Shown: positions 34,001 to 45,362 of the stretch, in pieces
How the letters are laid out: the number at the start of each line of letters is the position of its first letter
Numbering within the stretch: the first letter of the stretch is position 1
Origin: Cydia pomonella
Taxonomy: Eukaryota > Arthropoda > Insecta > Lepidoptera > Tortricidae
NCBI RefSeq assembly: GCF_033807575.1
Contig: NC_084715.1
Coordinates: 11,457,349-11,521,348 of the forward strand
DNA length: 64,000 nucleotides
Direction of reading: 5' to 3'
The notes under the pieces: model-generated
Told to the model about the DNA's origin: nothing
What the model saw: only the letters and a program-made list of their open reading frames with translations
Database searches by the model: none
Program-made: the position numbers and the translations under genes

Positions 34001-37000
34001 GCGCCGATCGAACGCTCCGCGCGTTCAGCCTTATGGAAAGCTCAGCCTTTGCTTTTAAAAACACTGATTTAAACTTTCACGATTTAGGCCAATCAATTTA
34101 GATCGAAAAATAGCGTATTGAAGAATTAATTCCCAGCAAACTGGAAATTGTTTTAATATTTTCATTTGGTCTTATTGCGTGTAATCCCAGTTTGCTCCAT
34201 CCCAAGAGGTGTGCATACCTTTTGGGATCCCTAGGAGATATTTTTTCCTTTGGATTGCCAAACCATCTTGGTGGATCAGACACTGGTAAGGCGTTTTCGG
34301 ATTATTACATGATTTTACCAAAAATAAAAAATGTCGATCTTTTTTTTTACAATTTACTACGGATACATATTAAGATATATTTAATCAATCAATAAATTTT
34401 ATTGCAAGAACATTACATTTCGGAACCTCAGATATCAATTTTAATCATAATTAGAACAATTTTTCCAAAAATCGAAAAAGAGGGTACATTTATGCACACC
34501 TCCTGGAATGGAACAAACTCGGATTACACGCATTTTTAGGACCAAATTCGAAAAAATCTAATTTTCATTAGCCTAATTGTGACACATTATTATTTAAGAA
34601 AACGGGACTTAATCGCGTTTAATTAAGTTCTAAAATTACCTCCAACGTCAAGATAATGATGTCGACTTTACCCAGTCTTCTCCGAGACCATGGGGACAAC
34701 GCCGTCCTTGAAACGTCAGGTCAGGTTAATAATTTGCTATTTACGACAGTTGTGGCCATTGGTTCTTATTCTGACAAGAACCAATGGCCAATGGCTAAGC
34801 CCCTACTGAAGGCCTTTGCCCTCACACGAATGAGCTTCGCAAGAAAGCTCTAGAGGTTGCAAAACCCTGTGCGGAGTACGGCCTGTCTTACGTCTTCGCT
34901 TACACTTGGATATTAGTTGACTTGGCCTCCGGCCTTATGCGAAGCACTTACCTACTGTTGGAACATTACTGCGTTTTAATTCTATTCTCAGCAGTAATGC
35001 GGCAATAAACGTCACTCAATTGACTGAGAAAATTCAATGTAATCTTGATGAGGGGGCACCATGGTCTAGAAATGCTTAGGGCATCAAAATATCTTAATCC
35101 GGCACTGATGTTATGTCTATACAACGCCAAAGAAGTTAGTTATTCGTTATAAAACAGTGGAAAATAAGCAATCCCCAACTCATGTTAATCTGAAACTCTT
35201 TTGACTGGAGTGGGATTTACTGAATTTTCCGAATGAATGCTGAATCAGAAGTATCAGAACCCATTTGCGGTTTTAAACACAATACTCAATAGATTCTTTT
35301 CACGAGCTCAGTTCAAAAACTAAAGACGTATGTCAAAGTACTTACCGAATCGTTCCTCATGAGATACAGGCGTGATTCGTGCTTTATTGACTGAACGAAG
35401 GCGCAGGCGTTGATCACGCCGGTGCTAGGATCCAACACTCGATTCTGTTTCAAGATAGGTGCGGAACTACGCGGGTTGAATACGAACACTGAAAATAGAA
35501 ATAAAATGGGTCTTTTATATCATTACAGTAGCGGCAAAAAATCTATCATTCGAAAATTCATGAGTTTGTATCATGTGAACAACGACTGTATCATCATCAC
35601 GACCATATAATATACGTGGCAACAGGCAGCACAATGCCGATTGGGAACTTCATATACACCAATTAATGTATTTATAAATACTGATTTAATAATATTTGAC
35701 AATAAAATCTAGATGGATCGATTTTCGCCCTTGTTAGCCTCTGGTTTCAAATTGAAATCGAATCATTACAATATAATACGCACCAGGCTATCGCGAAAAC
35801 TCGGACAAACCAATTATTTAAAAAATAAACCCTAGTAGAATTTTCGTTCTCACACGCCCCTATATTGTAAATTTCATCGAAATCACTAGAGCAGTTATCG
35901 AAAAATTATGAAAAAAATGCAAATGTAAAAATGCAAAAATATGTCGTCGAAGCGCTTTATACCAGCACACTAGAGCATGTTTTCCGAAAGCTTATCCCGA
36001 GGTGGGGAGATAGGGGCCTTGTCGTGGAAGATAGAAGACTAACCAATCTTCGATTCGCCAACGACACTGTTCTGTTCTCCCCGGTTGCTTCCGAGTTACG
36101 AAGACCTAAACAGCGCAAGCCTCGAGGTTGGACTGAAGATGAATATGTCGAAGACTAAGCTTATGACCAATAGCAACGTACGTGGGATTGAGATAAACGG
36201 AGAATCTATTCCATATGTCCAGGAGTAACTTTACTAACATTACTTGGGCCAAATAGTTTCATGTCAGGGCCAAATGAATGATCGTATCCGCAACACCACA
36301 CCGCGCCCCAGAACACAAGTCATCGATGTAGCTCGCAAAGCGGCCAAACTGAAGTACGACTGGGCTGGCCATGCTGTCGTATGCCAAGTGAGCTGTGGGT
36401 CAAAATTAACACAGAGTGGTAGCCCAGCTCAAAACGGGAATTTGGCAAACCACGTCGGCGATGGCGAGATGAGCTCGACTCCTTTTAAAAGAATAGCCGA
36501 AGACTGCTGAAACCCGGGAGAAATGGAAAATGCAAGGGGAGCCCCTTTACCCGGCAGTAAGACGCAACAGGCTCTCAATAATAATAATAATAAAAATGTT
36601 CACAAATAAAACGAAGTGATATAAATTACCAACATAGATACCAAAGATATGTAGGTGTTGTGGTGTTACTAGTTCGAGCATTGATGTTTACACCCGCATT
36701 GTTTACGCGAAAAGTAAAATTAGTATTAGCTATAGACTATTCCATCCGGATCTTAAAAGAATGTAAGGTTTTGTTTCCATTTTATAAACTATATATAGGT
36801 TATACGATGCATATCGGCATATTTTGCAGGCTTTATTGATAACCGGATCCTCAAACACAGAAACACTGCTCAAAAGCCAGACTAGGATTCGATTGAAATT
36901 AACTTACCATCATTCTGGTCGGTAACTATCGCCATCCTGTTGGAGTTGACGTCGGTTACCAAACACGTGGGTCTGATCCGCACCAACCACTTGACGGAAA

Positions 37001-40000
37001 GAGACAGGAGATTGAACACCGCCAGGCAGTTCTCAGTTGTGCACACCAGCTGAAAGTAATTACATATTTTTAAATGATTAAGACTAATAATGATGACTAA
37101 GAGGTATAAAGTTTTAAGTAAAATTCGTGTATCAAAAGGTAACCCTAATGCTAGGTATCTAATCACCAAAAAAGATGTATATTTCGGAATCGATGTCTTC
37201 TATCGAAGTGCCTAATTTAGAAGCGTCATATTTTATCAAATTTCACATTACTACTCTGTTTAATTATTCTTTGTTCATTTATTCTTAATCAGGAGCTAAT
37301 TCGTTAAGATTGTTAAGATAAAATACTCACATAATGACTAGCGTCATTGCTTCCAAACTGCACATGCTTCCCCTTAGGACGCAGCGCCGGGTGCGAGAGA
37401 GTCGTCCTCATGTTGCACAAATGCGTATCCCAAAGCGTCAGTTTACAACCAAACCAAGCCGCTATAAGCGAACCGTCCTGCGATATCGCCACTCCTCCCA
37501 TTTCTATCTCAGAATCAACCTCTACCGATTCCAATTTTTGAATCCCTGTAGATTCTTTATGCATATTCATAATCTTCAGAATAAGATCGTCTTTCTTACC
37601 AACTGCCTTCAAAAAAGGCAGCTCGACCTTCTCAAACAAATTTTTCACTTCGAACTTTTTTATATCATTATAAACGCTGCTTGTCGAGAATTGAGCAATT
37701 CCAGATGAGTAATAACACGCTGTAAAGCAGTACCATGCGCTCCTTAGGTTTTTGTAAATTTGAATTTGTTCTCGCTTCCATATTCTGAATTTCTGATCCA
37801 TGCCTGCGGTAACGCAAAACGAACCTGGGCCATTTAGGGCGATGGATACTACTCTTGAACCACCGTGGGATAGGTTAACGCAAGTTGCAAGTTTGAAGGG
37901 GATGGTGCTGTTTTGCCCTGTCTGAAAACACCAGAACTTAAGTCTCTCCTCTGGGTATAACACGCCGTCGTGTCGGTATTCTGATGTTACGAGCCAGGTC
38001 CCGAGCGAGTTCATTGCAGCGCAAGTCACTTCTGTTTCTAGCGGTATGAGGTTGTGTCTGGATTCTGATGGGACAGCGTTCATTTGTGTTATGTCAAGCT
38101 GAAATAAAATGAATGAACATTTTGGTTATTTGCAGATTTTCAAAAGTCGGTATTTAGGTAACAACATTTATTATCGGATCAACCATATATCCAAACTCGC
38201 TAAAAATATCCATATATTGGCTGTCCAATCCGAACCATTTTTATGGAAAAAATTTTTTATTGAAACTTCATAGTTGGTCCGATATTATAGTAAAAGTTGA
38301 TATTTTATTTATTTATTGAATACAAAGCAAGCTTACAGTTTTAGACCGATTCACTTACATGCTAGGAAAACAGATAAAATGTGAAAAATAATAATATTAC
38401 ACGCAAACTAATAAAAAATAGCCATAACATAAATCACCTTAACATGACATAAATGTGACCGCGGCCGGCAAAACGTCCCACTTTGTCGCTTGCCATAAAG
38501 ACGCCTCGTCAGGTTATTCGTATAATGATACAAGAAACTCTTCTCCTTATTGCAAGCGACAAAGTGGGACGTTATTGGCGCATTAAAATGTCAAAATAAA
38601 TTTAAACTGTCATTCTACTTCCACTTTAACCCCCTTATTCATAACCGTCTACTAAAGTTGACAAGTCGCTAATAATCGTTTGTCCCTTTCCATCACATCA
38701 TCTGACGTATCGGTACGTCGGAAAGGGACAAACGATTATTAGCGGCTTGTCAACTTTAGTAGACGTTTATGAATATGGGGGTAAGAAAGAAAGAAAATAA
38801 AATGAGGTAAAATAATATAAATATAATAAATACAATGTCAAAACAAATTACATATACAATGTCAGTCAAACAAAGTGATGAAAAAATACCTTTTACCTAC
38901 CTTTATCCCACCTATGTACTTCGCACTATAAATGCGTAATGCGCGATATATCAAAATTTAAATGGCTTACTTACATTGAAGAGCATTTTGTCCGTCTTGG
39001 TGGAGTACATCTGCAGGTGTCCGGGCCGTCCGCCCATAAACAGGCAGCCAGTTAGCTTGTGGTACACTAAGGCACCGCCCGTGGATCGAGCGACAGACGA
39101 AAGTCCGCCGCACTCTAGAATAGTGCAGTGCACCCGCATTTGGGCGTTGGCTATTACCACGGCTGGAAGTTGAAGTGCAAATCATTATAATAAGGCCCAC
39201 CATACATACAAGAGGCATTGGCAGTTGAATTTAAATCAATAGTTTAGGCAATAAGGTTGAATTTATTTTGTTAGTAATATAGAACGAAAAGAAAAATCGC
39301 AACTCTATTCCAAATATTCCAATTGGTTCATTTAAATCATTGATAGTAATATATAAAAACTAAAAAATGGACCCCAAGTTTGACAGTAGAAATATATGGC
39401 GCTGTACTGCACTATAATTCACTACATGTTTTGTGGTCACTGAATTTTCAACATTTAAGAACCACAGCTACGAGTACCCCTCTCAAATTCGAGGCACGAT
39501 TTTTTCCTAGACTTTACAAGAGTTACACATTATTAGCCAGGTCCATACAGAGCGAGCATACGCGTGAGGCAATTTCCTCACGCACAAAACGGCCAGTGTA
39601 GACGTGCCTCGGCCGAGGCGGCGCGCTCGGACGAGTAAAACGCACGCATGCTCGCTCTGTGTGGACCCGGCTATTTACTTAAGAAATTATACACTGGTCA
39701 TTCACGATGACGCGTGCCTTGACTCGCATTGCCATATTATTAAAGGTTAGATTTGACAAATCTGTGCGTCATCGTGGATGATTCGTCATATTCCTTAATA
39801 TGGAAAAAAGAAAAATGGAGGAAAATAAAAGTCCCACGTTTTTTTTTATCGGCACATCAGTACGGTTACTTACAGTTATTAGATAGAGTAATAGCAATAT
39901 TGGAGTTGCTGACAGCGATGTATCTAACGATTCCCGGCAGCCTGGGGATTAAGTCCTTTGCGCCAGCTTGGTCGGACAAGTTAGCTATGCTCCATTTTAC

Positions 40001-43000
40001 CAACACCTTCTCCATGCCTCCCGTTATGAGATAACCACCTAAAACAATATTATTGTATTAATATTCTCATGAGTCAAACTGTCATTGAAATAAAAGCCAA
40101 TTTAGATTATGTCTCTAACTTGAAGAACAAAGTTTATTATCAAGTGTCTTTATTTCAATAAGTTTGATGTGAAAAGATTTGAATAGGCAAACTAGAGATG
40201 CGCAAAACGCTTTACTGAGTTGAAAAGATTGATTGGTATCTTTAGCTCACGGTGATATAAAGCACTCATTTGCTCAGTGGATCTGTAGACTATATTGTTC
40301 ATGAGCGAGTAGAGAGAGAGATGTCAATCAATTAGATGCTTTAAGTGCGACCGTGCAGAAGCCGAGAGTGCTCTAGACAGCCAAAGTACTGACAAAGCCC
40401 CAGGGCCAGACGGGATAAGCAACGAGATACTGAAACAAGTCAAAGAAGACACACATCTTCAACGAGATCCTAACAACGGAAACCATCCCAGAGCAATGGA
40501 CACAGTCTAGTACAATCCTAATACACAAGAAGGGGGGCCAGCATGATATAAGCAACTACAGGCCCATAAGCCTGATGTCCAATTTATACAAGATCTTCGC
40601 AAAAATTTCATTAAGGCGACTAGAAACAAGAATGGATGAAGAACAACCAGTAGAACAGGCTGGTTTCAGAAAGGGGTACTCAGTACTGAATCATATTTAT
40701 GTTCTGAGGCAGATACTAGAAAAGTACAAGGAATACAACCTTACATACTACATAGCGTTTATTGATTACAGCAAGGCTTTTGACTCCCTCATACACGAAA
40801 AAATCTGGATAGCACTGAAGAGGCAAGGTATTGAACACAAATACATCAGAGTCATCAGCAAAATATATCAACACAGCACATCACGCATTCAACTGGAAAG
40901 ATATGGGGAGACTTTCAGAATAGAAAAAGGAGTAAGGCAAGGGGATCCCTTATCCCCAAAACTATTCTCCGCTGTCTTGGAGATGGTATTCAGAAACCTG
41001 AACTGGGATCAGCTCGGTCTTAACATAGGTGGCCGCCAATTAACACATCTAAGATTTGCGGATGAAATGTCATCCGAACAAATTCTACTTGCTAAAAACT
41101 CAGACGACCTAAACAGAATGATAAACGACATTGAAACTAACAGCAGAGAAGTAGGACTATCAATGAACCTAGAAAAAACAAAGGTGATGACAAATGGCGA
41201 GAAGAACATCATTAAAATAGTAGAAATGACAGTGGAATATGTGGACGAATACGTTTACCTCGGTCAGATTATATCACCTGATGAAACAATAGAGAAAGAA
41301 CTAGAGAGAAGAATAGTGAACGGGTGGAAAAGGTACTGGTCCCTGAAAGAAGTCTTCAAAGATAAACAACTCCACTCTAAGACAAAGGGTAAACTATTTA
41401 ACACATGTGTTCTTACCGTCCTAATGTATTGTAGCCAGACCTGGGCCCTGACAAAAGCTACTACATCCCATCTAGCATGCTGCCAGCGCGCCATGGAAAG
41501 GAGAGCATAATAGGTGTACGGAAGACTGACCGGCTACGAAACACCCTAATTAGGAATAGGATGAAAGTCCAAGACATTGCCACAAAAATTAGAAGACTTA
41601 AATGGAAATGGGCTGGCCATATCATCCGAGGCACAGATAAATGGAGCAAGCGAGTCACCCAATGGTACCCAACAGAGGGAGAGAGAGGGGCAAAGAGACC
41701 TCTAATGAGATGGGATGATGACATCGCGCAGGTAGCTGGCCATACCTGGAGCAGAATGGCAATAGATCGGAGAGAGTGGAGAAGGTTGGAGGAGGCCTTT
41801 GCCAAAGGGCAAGCAGAGAAAGAATACAAAAGATGGGAGATAATAGAGAGATAATGTGCTACTGTTCTTTGTTCTGTAAATAAAGGCTATTTTATTTTAT
41901 AAGTGCGACCAAGGTGGCGAATCATGCGATACAATCCCGCCATGTTTTCCCAACACCTTCTGAATTCTTCAGAGAGATATTTGCACCATCTTAACAAACC
42001 ATCTTTAATTTGGATGAGATATCTATAATTTTAACACTAGTTATGCCTGATTGTTGATTGATTGTATAATTATGTTTCATGTGTATGAAACATAATTATA
42101 CACTTAATGGTGTTACTGAATAAATAACTGTATGAGATCCTATTTTGTGTAAATTGGAAGCAAAAGCTTGTTTGTAAATTGACACACTGGTATAGTGCAC
42201 TTATTTTATACAAAATTATTTTATAACAAAAATAATATTGAGCAAACTCAACAATAATCTAATCCCCAAATGAAGAACAATATATCTGTATCTGCATATG
42301 CATATTTTTTTGTACATATTCCACAATCTAATTTGAACTTTTATTGCATTGAATAAATAAGAGTACCAAATCCAAAAACAAAACAACTGCGGCTGGGTCT
42401 GAGCAGGTTAAGGTGCTTAGCTTTAATTTGTTTTAACAATTTTCTCCATACTAAAACATCCAAGAAAATGCAATTTCTTACCTGATGGAGAAAATCGCAC
42501 CGCAAATGCAGGTAAAAAATGCCAATGTAACACTTCCCTTGCAACTTCTTTGTAGTGGAAGACGTTGCCTCTGAAAATGGTAGCTCGTCCAAGGGTGTCC
42601 ACAATGGCCACAGCCGGCTCACTGTGGTGGGTAGCCACATCCAGTATACGGAACTCATTGTAGTTGGAGTGACTGAAATTTATGAGAGAAATGTAATTTT
42701 ACAGATTTTATAATGTTTCGTAATACTATATTAAGGGCAAGGACTATAGTTGTGCTGTTCTCGAAAATGTTCCCAAAACGGAACAAAAGTAACATGAGAA
42801 CATTCCACATACTAAATGGAGAACATTCTCGAGAATGGCACCACTATAGCAAGGACTGCATATTATGAAACTTCTGTTACAGGTTATAGGCGATTGCAAC
42901 CACCAAACAAAGTATTAAAAGTAGGCTTAGCATGACTGTAACTTGTGAGTCAATTAGACTTCCCTAAAAGATGGGTATTCCAACTCACGTGCAAGAGACT

Positions 43001-44733
43001 GTTGTGGCACACTCATGCCAAGCCTACAGATATGTTTGTTTGTATTTTATAATAAAAACACTGGTCCCAAATCTCAAAAAAGTGGTCTGAGGACTATAAG
43101 CAAGGATTGATTTTCTTTGTTTAAGTATGTATATAACAACAACAACTATCTATAACAACAACTGTCATAGTAAGAAAAAGCCTGTAGAATGTGTCAGAGA
43201 AAATAATAGCCCTCATTGTCAGTCAAACTTAAAGTAAATTTAACCACTTCAAATGGAGTTAAGGGGTTTCAGACTTAATAATATGACTTTTTCCAGTGAA
43301 TTTAAAAATACTTACTAGCCATGGACATGTGCTCTATCCAAATTTTGGATGAAAAGAAATTTCGTTAAATTTGATATGGCAGCAAATCTGTCTCTGTTAC
43401 ACCATCCTAAGGCCACTCTGACACTTCCACAGTAAGGTATGTCCCTGTTTTTATATTCTGCCTCTAGTACACCAATTTTTAGATAATATGTTGCTAGACA
43501 TATTCTATTTTCCGTACCAACTGAAGTTACAAAGCATCTCTCACTGTCAACTAAATCAAATGTGGTGACTTTTCTATCAGCAAGCTTTAATTTCTGAAAT
43601 AACAAAAAACATAGAATAACAAATAAAGTGCCTCAAAACTATGTGTAGTGTTTTTATAAGTATGTCTTCATAAAAAACACCAATATTTATATTTTATTTA
43701 TATAACTTTATGTGGCTTGAAAGAAATACTTAAGGGTGATCCATTAATTATAGCACACAAATTTCTAGGTTTTTTGACCCGTCCCCCCCCTCCTTGCCAC
43801 ACTTGGTCACATTTGGCAAACCCCTCCCCCATGGTGTGACATCACATTTTTCAAATTACATATTATTAATATTTTAGATTAAAGAAATATTAGTAATTTT
43901 ATAACAAGAAATAGATTACGAAAGAAAATTAACGAATATAAACAATTATCGGTCCAAAAACTCATTGTTTAACTTTACAACAAATAAAAAAAATTGGTTA
44001 CTGATAATATTAAAGTGACGTCTCAAAGTTTGGGACTCCTCCCTCCCCCTTGTCACAACATATCACATTTTCTTGACACCCTCCCGCCCCCTAAATGTAT
44101 GATGTAATTAATGGATGATCCCTTATATACCATGAACAAATTCTTAAATTCTACAGAATTCAATGATAGTTTTTTTCTGTTAATTTACATGGATAATTAA
44201 TGTATATACTTTAAAGTATAACAACTCTAGTTTGCTTTTGAAATAAACATGTGATTATATTGAAACCTTGTTACACCTGAATGAAATGTATTAAAGGCAA
44301 AATAAACTATGTAATATTCCACCAACCAATAATACTTACAAATTCCCTGAGCACAGTCCCACTTTCCAAAGTCCATGTTATAAGCATACCACTTCTAGAG
44401 CAACCATACAGATTGTAGCCATCCTTGTCAAAACAAATGCCGATCAGTTCATCTATGTCTGTGTCGGCTTCAAGGGTTCGCACTAAGTCTCCTGTCTCAA
44501 CACAATACACCCGAACAATATTTTCTACTATTATGACTAAAGATCTGCGAAAATAATAAAACATAATTATCAAATTATACTTTCGTTAACACATATACGC
44601 ACTAAAATAAAAAATAGACTTACTGCTCATCGGGCGAAAATACAGGGCGATGGTCAATAATACTTCTGCCGGCCTTTCTATTCAAGGTATATTTGGTAGG
44701 TTCTTGATTAGGTTTGTGTGTCTTCACTACCAT
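31049..44733 (-). CDS. WDR75: WDR75 homologue (Utp17), small-subunit processome WD-repeat protein, 11 exons
   Basis: Exons in transcript order: 44733-44624, 44544-44340, 43593-43316, 42672-42482, 40038-39874, 39162-38975, 38098-37331, 37049-36908, 35488-35346, 32330-32142, 31351-31049. All junctions are GT/AG and the phases add to 893 residues and a stop. Recognised by its order of WD repeats and by blocks such as LHWHFLPAFAVRFSPSG, GGRPGHLQMYSTKTDKMLFN, LDITQMNAV and the PHMLPPVSLICTEFL segment before an acidic tail and a final KKKRLKK. Members act in the nucleolus: with the other t-UTP/UtpA proteins they bind the 5' ETS of pre-rRNA and support Pol I transcription and 18S maturation. Start ATG at 44733 has a good context (CAAAATGGT). 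Length is a little above the human protein. Introns carry most of the mobile elements of this stretch. Divergent from WDR12. Confidence 0.93.
31455..31600 (+). repeat. Fragment shared with the hAT-internal repeat at 34085-34220
   Basis: In WDR75 intron 10. GGCCAATCAAATTAGA, CCCAGCAAGCTGGAAAT, TTCATTTGGCC and AGGTGTGCATAC occur here in the same order as in 34085-34220. A single arm of the nested inverted repeat found inside the hAT element. Confidence 0.55.
31864..31993. repeat. Foldback repeat in WDR75 intron 10
   Basis: TTAAGTGGAAAAATTCAC and GTCTTGGATGGGAC are mirrored by GTCCCACCCAAGAC and GTGAATTTTTCCACTT. Arms about 50 bp with a ~15-bp loop. Non-coding. Confidence 0.7.
32797..32894. repeat. 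MITE family 5 (copy 1) in WDR75 intron 9
   Basis: CCCCTTATTCATAAAC at the left and GTTTATGAATAAGGGGG at the right. GGAAAGGGACAAACGAT is shared with the copy at 38629-38782. Confidence 0.7.
33237..35107. mobile_element. Non-autonomous hAT element in WDR75 intron 9
   Basis: Ends CAGTGCCGGATTAA and its reverse complement TTAATCCGGCACTG; perfect 8-bp target duplication ATGTTATG at 33229-33236 and 35108-35115. Both ends also share GGGGGCACCA further in. Internal DNA (1.87 kb) has no transposase. It contains a second, nested inverted repeat: CGTGTAATCCCAGTTTG with AGGTGTGCATAC near 34175-34220 is mirrored by TATGCACACCTCCTGG and GGATTACACGCA near 34490-34545. Confidence 0.92.
35930..36597 (+). mobile_element. 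Degenerate RTE-like LINE fragment in WDR75 intron 8
   Basis: Reads RT palm remnants (LEHVFRKL, RRLTNLRFANDTVLF; the usual FADD is FAND) followed, with frameshifts, by the C-terminal block RTQVIDVARKAAKLKYDWAG and a (AAT)n tail at 36577-36597. Truncated at 5' within RT. No target duplication was found. Confidence 0.75.
38471..38575. repeat. MITE in WDR75 intron 6
   Basis: AACGTCCCACTTTGTCGCTT and the mirrored GCAAGCGACAAAGTGGGACG enclose a ~60-bp centre. Non-coding. Confidence 0.75.
38629..38782. repeat. MITE family 5 (copy 2) in WDR75 intron 6
   Basis: ACCCCCTTATTCATAACCGT and GTTTATGAATATGGGGGT at the ends; CTACTAAAGTTGACAAG and CTTGTCAACTTTAGTAG complete long arms. Internally GTTTGTCCCTTTCC is mirrored. 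Longer and less decayed than 32797-32894. Confidence 0.8.
39534..39675. repeat. MITE family 6 (copy 1) in WDR75 intron 5
   Basis: GGTCCATACAGAGCGAGCAT at the left and GCTCGCTCTGTGTGGACC at the right, with GAGGCAATTTCCTCACGCAC inside. GC-rich compared with its surroundings. Copy 2 lies at 48891-49038 in WDR12 intron 6. Confidence 0.75.
39695..39795. repeat. Small inverted repeat in WDR75 intron 5
   Basis: TCATTCACGATGACGCGTGC and GTGCGTCATCGTGGATGA are inverted. Twenty bases after the previous MITE and distinct from it. Confidence 0.6.
40353..41899 (+). mobile_element. 5'-truncated RTE-like LINE in WDR75 intron 4
   Basis: Flanked by an 11-bp target duplication TAAGTGCGACC (40342-40352 and 41900-41910). 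Begins inside RT (APGPDGISNEIL), is frameshifted near 40445, then runs 311 codons open (40575-41510) through QAGFRKGYSVLNHI, YIAFIDYSKAFDS, GVRQGDPLSPKLFS and RFADEM, where the second catalytic Asp of FADD is Glu. A second frameshift near 41500 leads to the C-terminal block LRNTLIRNRMKVQDIATKIR ... WKWAGHI ... GAKRPLMRWDDDI ending 41854, and an AATAAA-containing tail. Inactive. Confidence 0.9.
42064..42104. repeat. Perfect short hairpin in WDR75 intron 4
   Basis: GTATAATTATGTTTCAT and ATGAAACATAATTATAC with a 4-nt loop (GTGT). Could be a transcript hairpin or cruciform; function unknown. Confidence 0.6.
42745..42858. repeat. MITE in WDR75 intron 3
   Basis: CTATAGTTGTGCTGTTCTCG and the mirrored TTCTCGAGAATGGCACCACT, with AATGTTC/GAACATT inside. 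Non-coding. Confidence 0.65.
43734..44125. repeat. MITE in WDR75 intron 2
   Basis: GGGTGATCCATTAATTA at the left and TAATTAATGGATGATCCC at the right. Subterminal C-rich runs (GTCCCCCCCCTCC; CTCCCTCCCCCTTGTCACA) point inward on the + strand at both sides. About 390 bp. Confidence 0.75.
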
Positions 44734-45362
44734 TTTGCTGTTTGTTATTTGCTTTTTACTTCCCTTGAATTAAACACATGCTTCCTAACCTAGTCAGTAA
44801 ACTCGGCAATGCAATTCAAAGATTGCAATATCAAACTGACAATTGACAATCTTCATGCTTTATATTATTTGAGGTAAATTAACAAACTCGACTTTTAAAA
44901 ATCCTAAATCTTGGCAAAAAATAAAATACCAAGTGGGCATTATAAAGGTTATCACGAACACATTAAATGTGTTATGTTGGTAGAAGATCCGTTCAAAATG
45001 CTACAAACAGTGCTCCTAGACGAAGAACGTATTAACAGCAATATAAATAATTATTTTAGAAATAAATAGGCAAGTTTAAAACTCAACAACAAATAATGTT
45101 AATGTTGATATCAAAGAGTAAGTATGGTTGATATTCAATAAATATCTTCAAGCCCAAAATAAGTTTACTATTACGTAAATAAATGAATCACACCAAGTAG
45201 TAATTGAACAGATTCTTCAGTTGTCAATGTCAAGTCTGTCAAACCAAAGGCGTAGCTTGGTGTCAAAGTCAAATATTTTATTGTTGTTTCAAGCACCTCA
45301 ACACGTGCGTGTAAATTATATTATTTAGTCTATTTATTCTAAGCAGTAGAGAACAAATTATC
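44734..45362. promoter_or_regulatory. Divergent WDR75/WDR12 intergenic region (candidate shared promoter)
   Basis: 629 bp separate the two start codons. No ORF, transposon or clear TATA box was seen. It must hold both 5' UTRs and both promoters. The sharing of one control region by a small-subunit and a large-subunit ribosome assembly factor is an inference from the arrangement. Confidence 0.6.

Noticed and set aside
33745..34101. 118-codon frame on + inside the hAT element
   Set aside because: No transposase motif (no RW or DDE-type blocks); several other frames overlap, as in chance open DNA.
36577..36597. (AAT)n as an independent microsatellite
   Set aside because: It is the tail of the LINE fragment ending there.
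37334..37708. 124-codon frame on + opposite WDR75 exon 7
   Set aside because: Antisense to a confirmed exon with matching phases.
40575..41854. Reverse-transcriptase frames considered as a host gene
   Set aside because: 5'-truncated LINE with target duplication and frameshifts, inside a WDR75 intron on the other strand.
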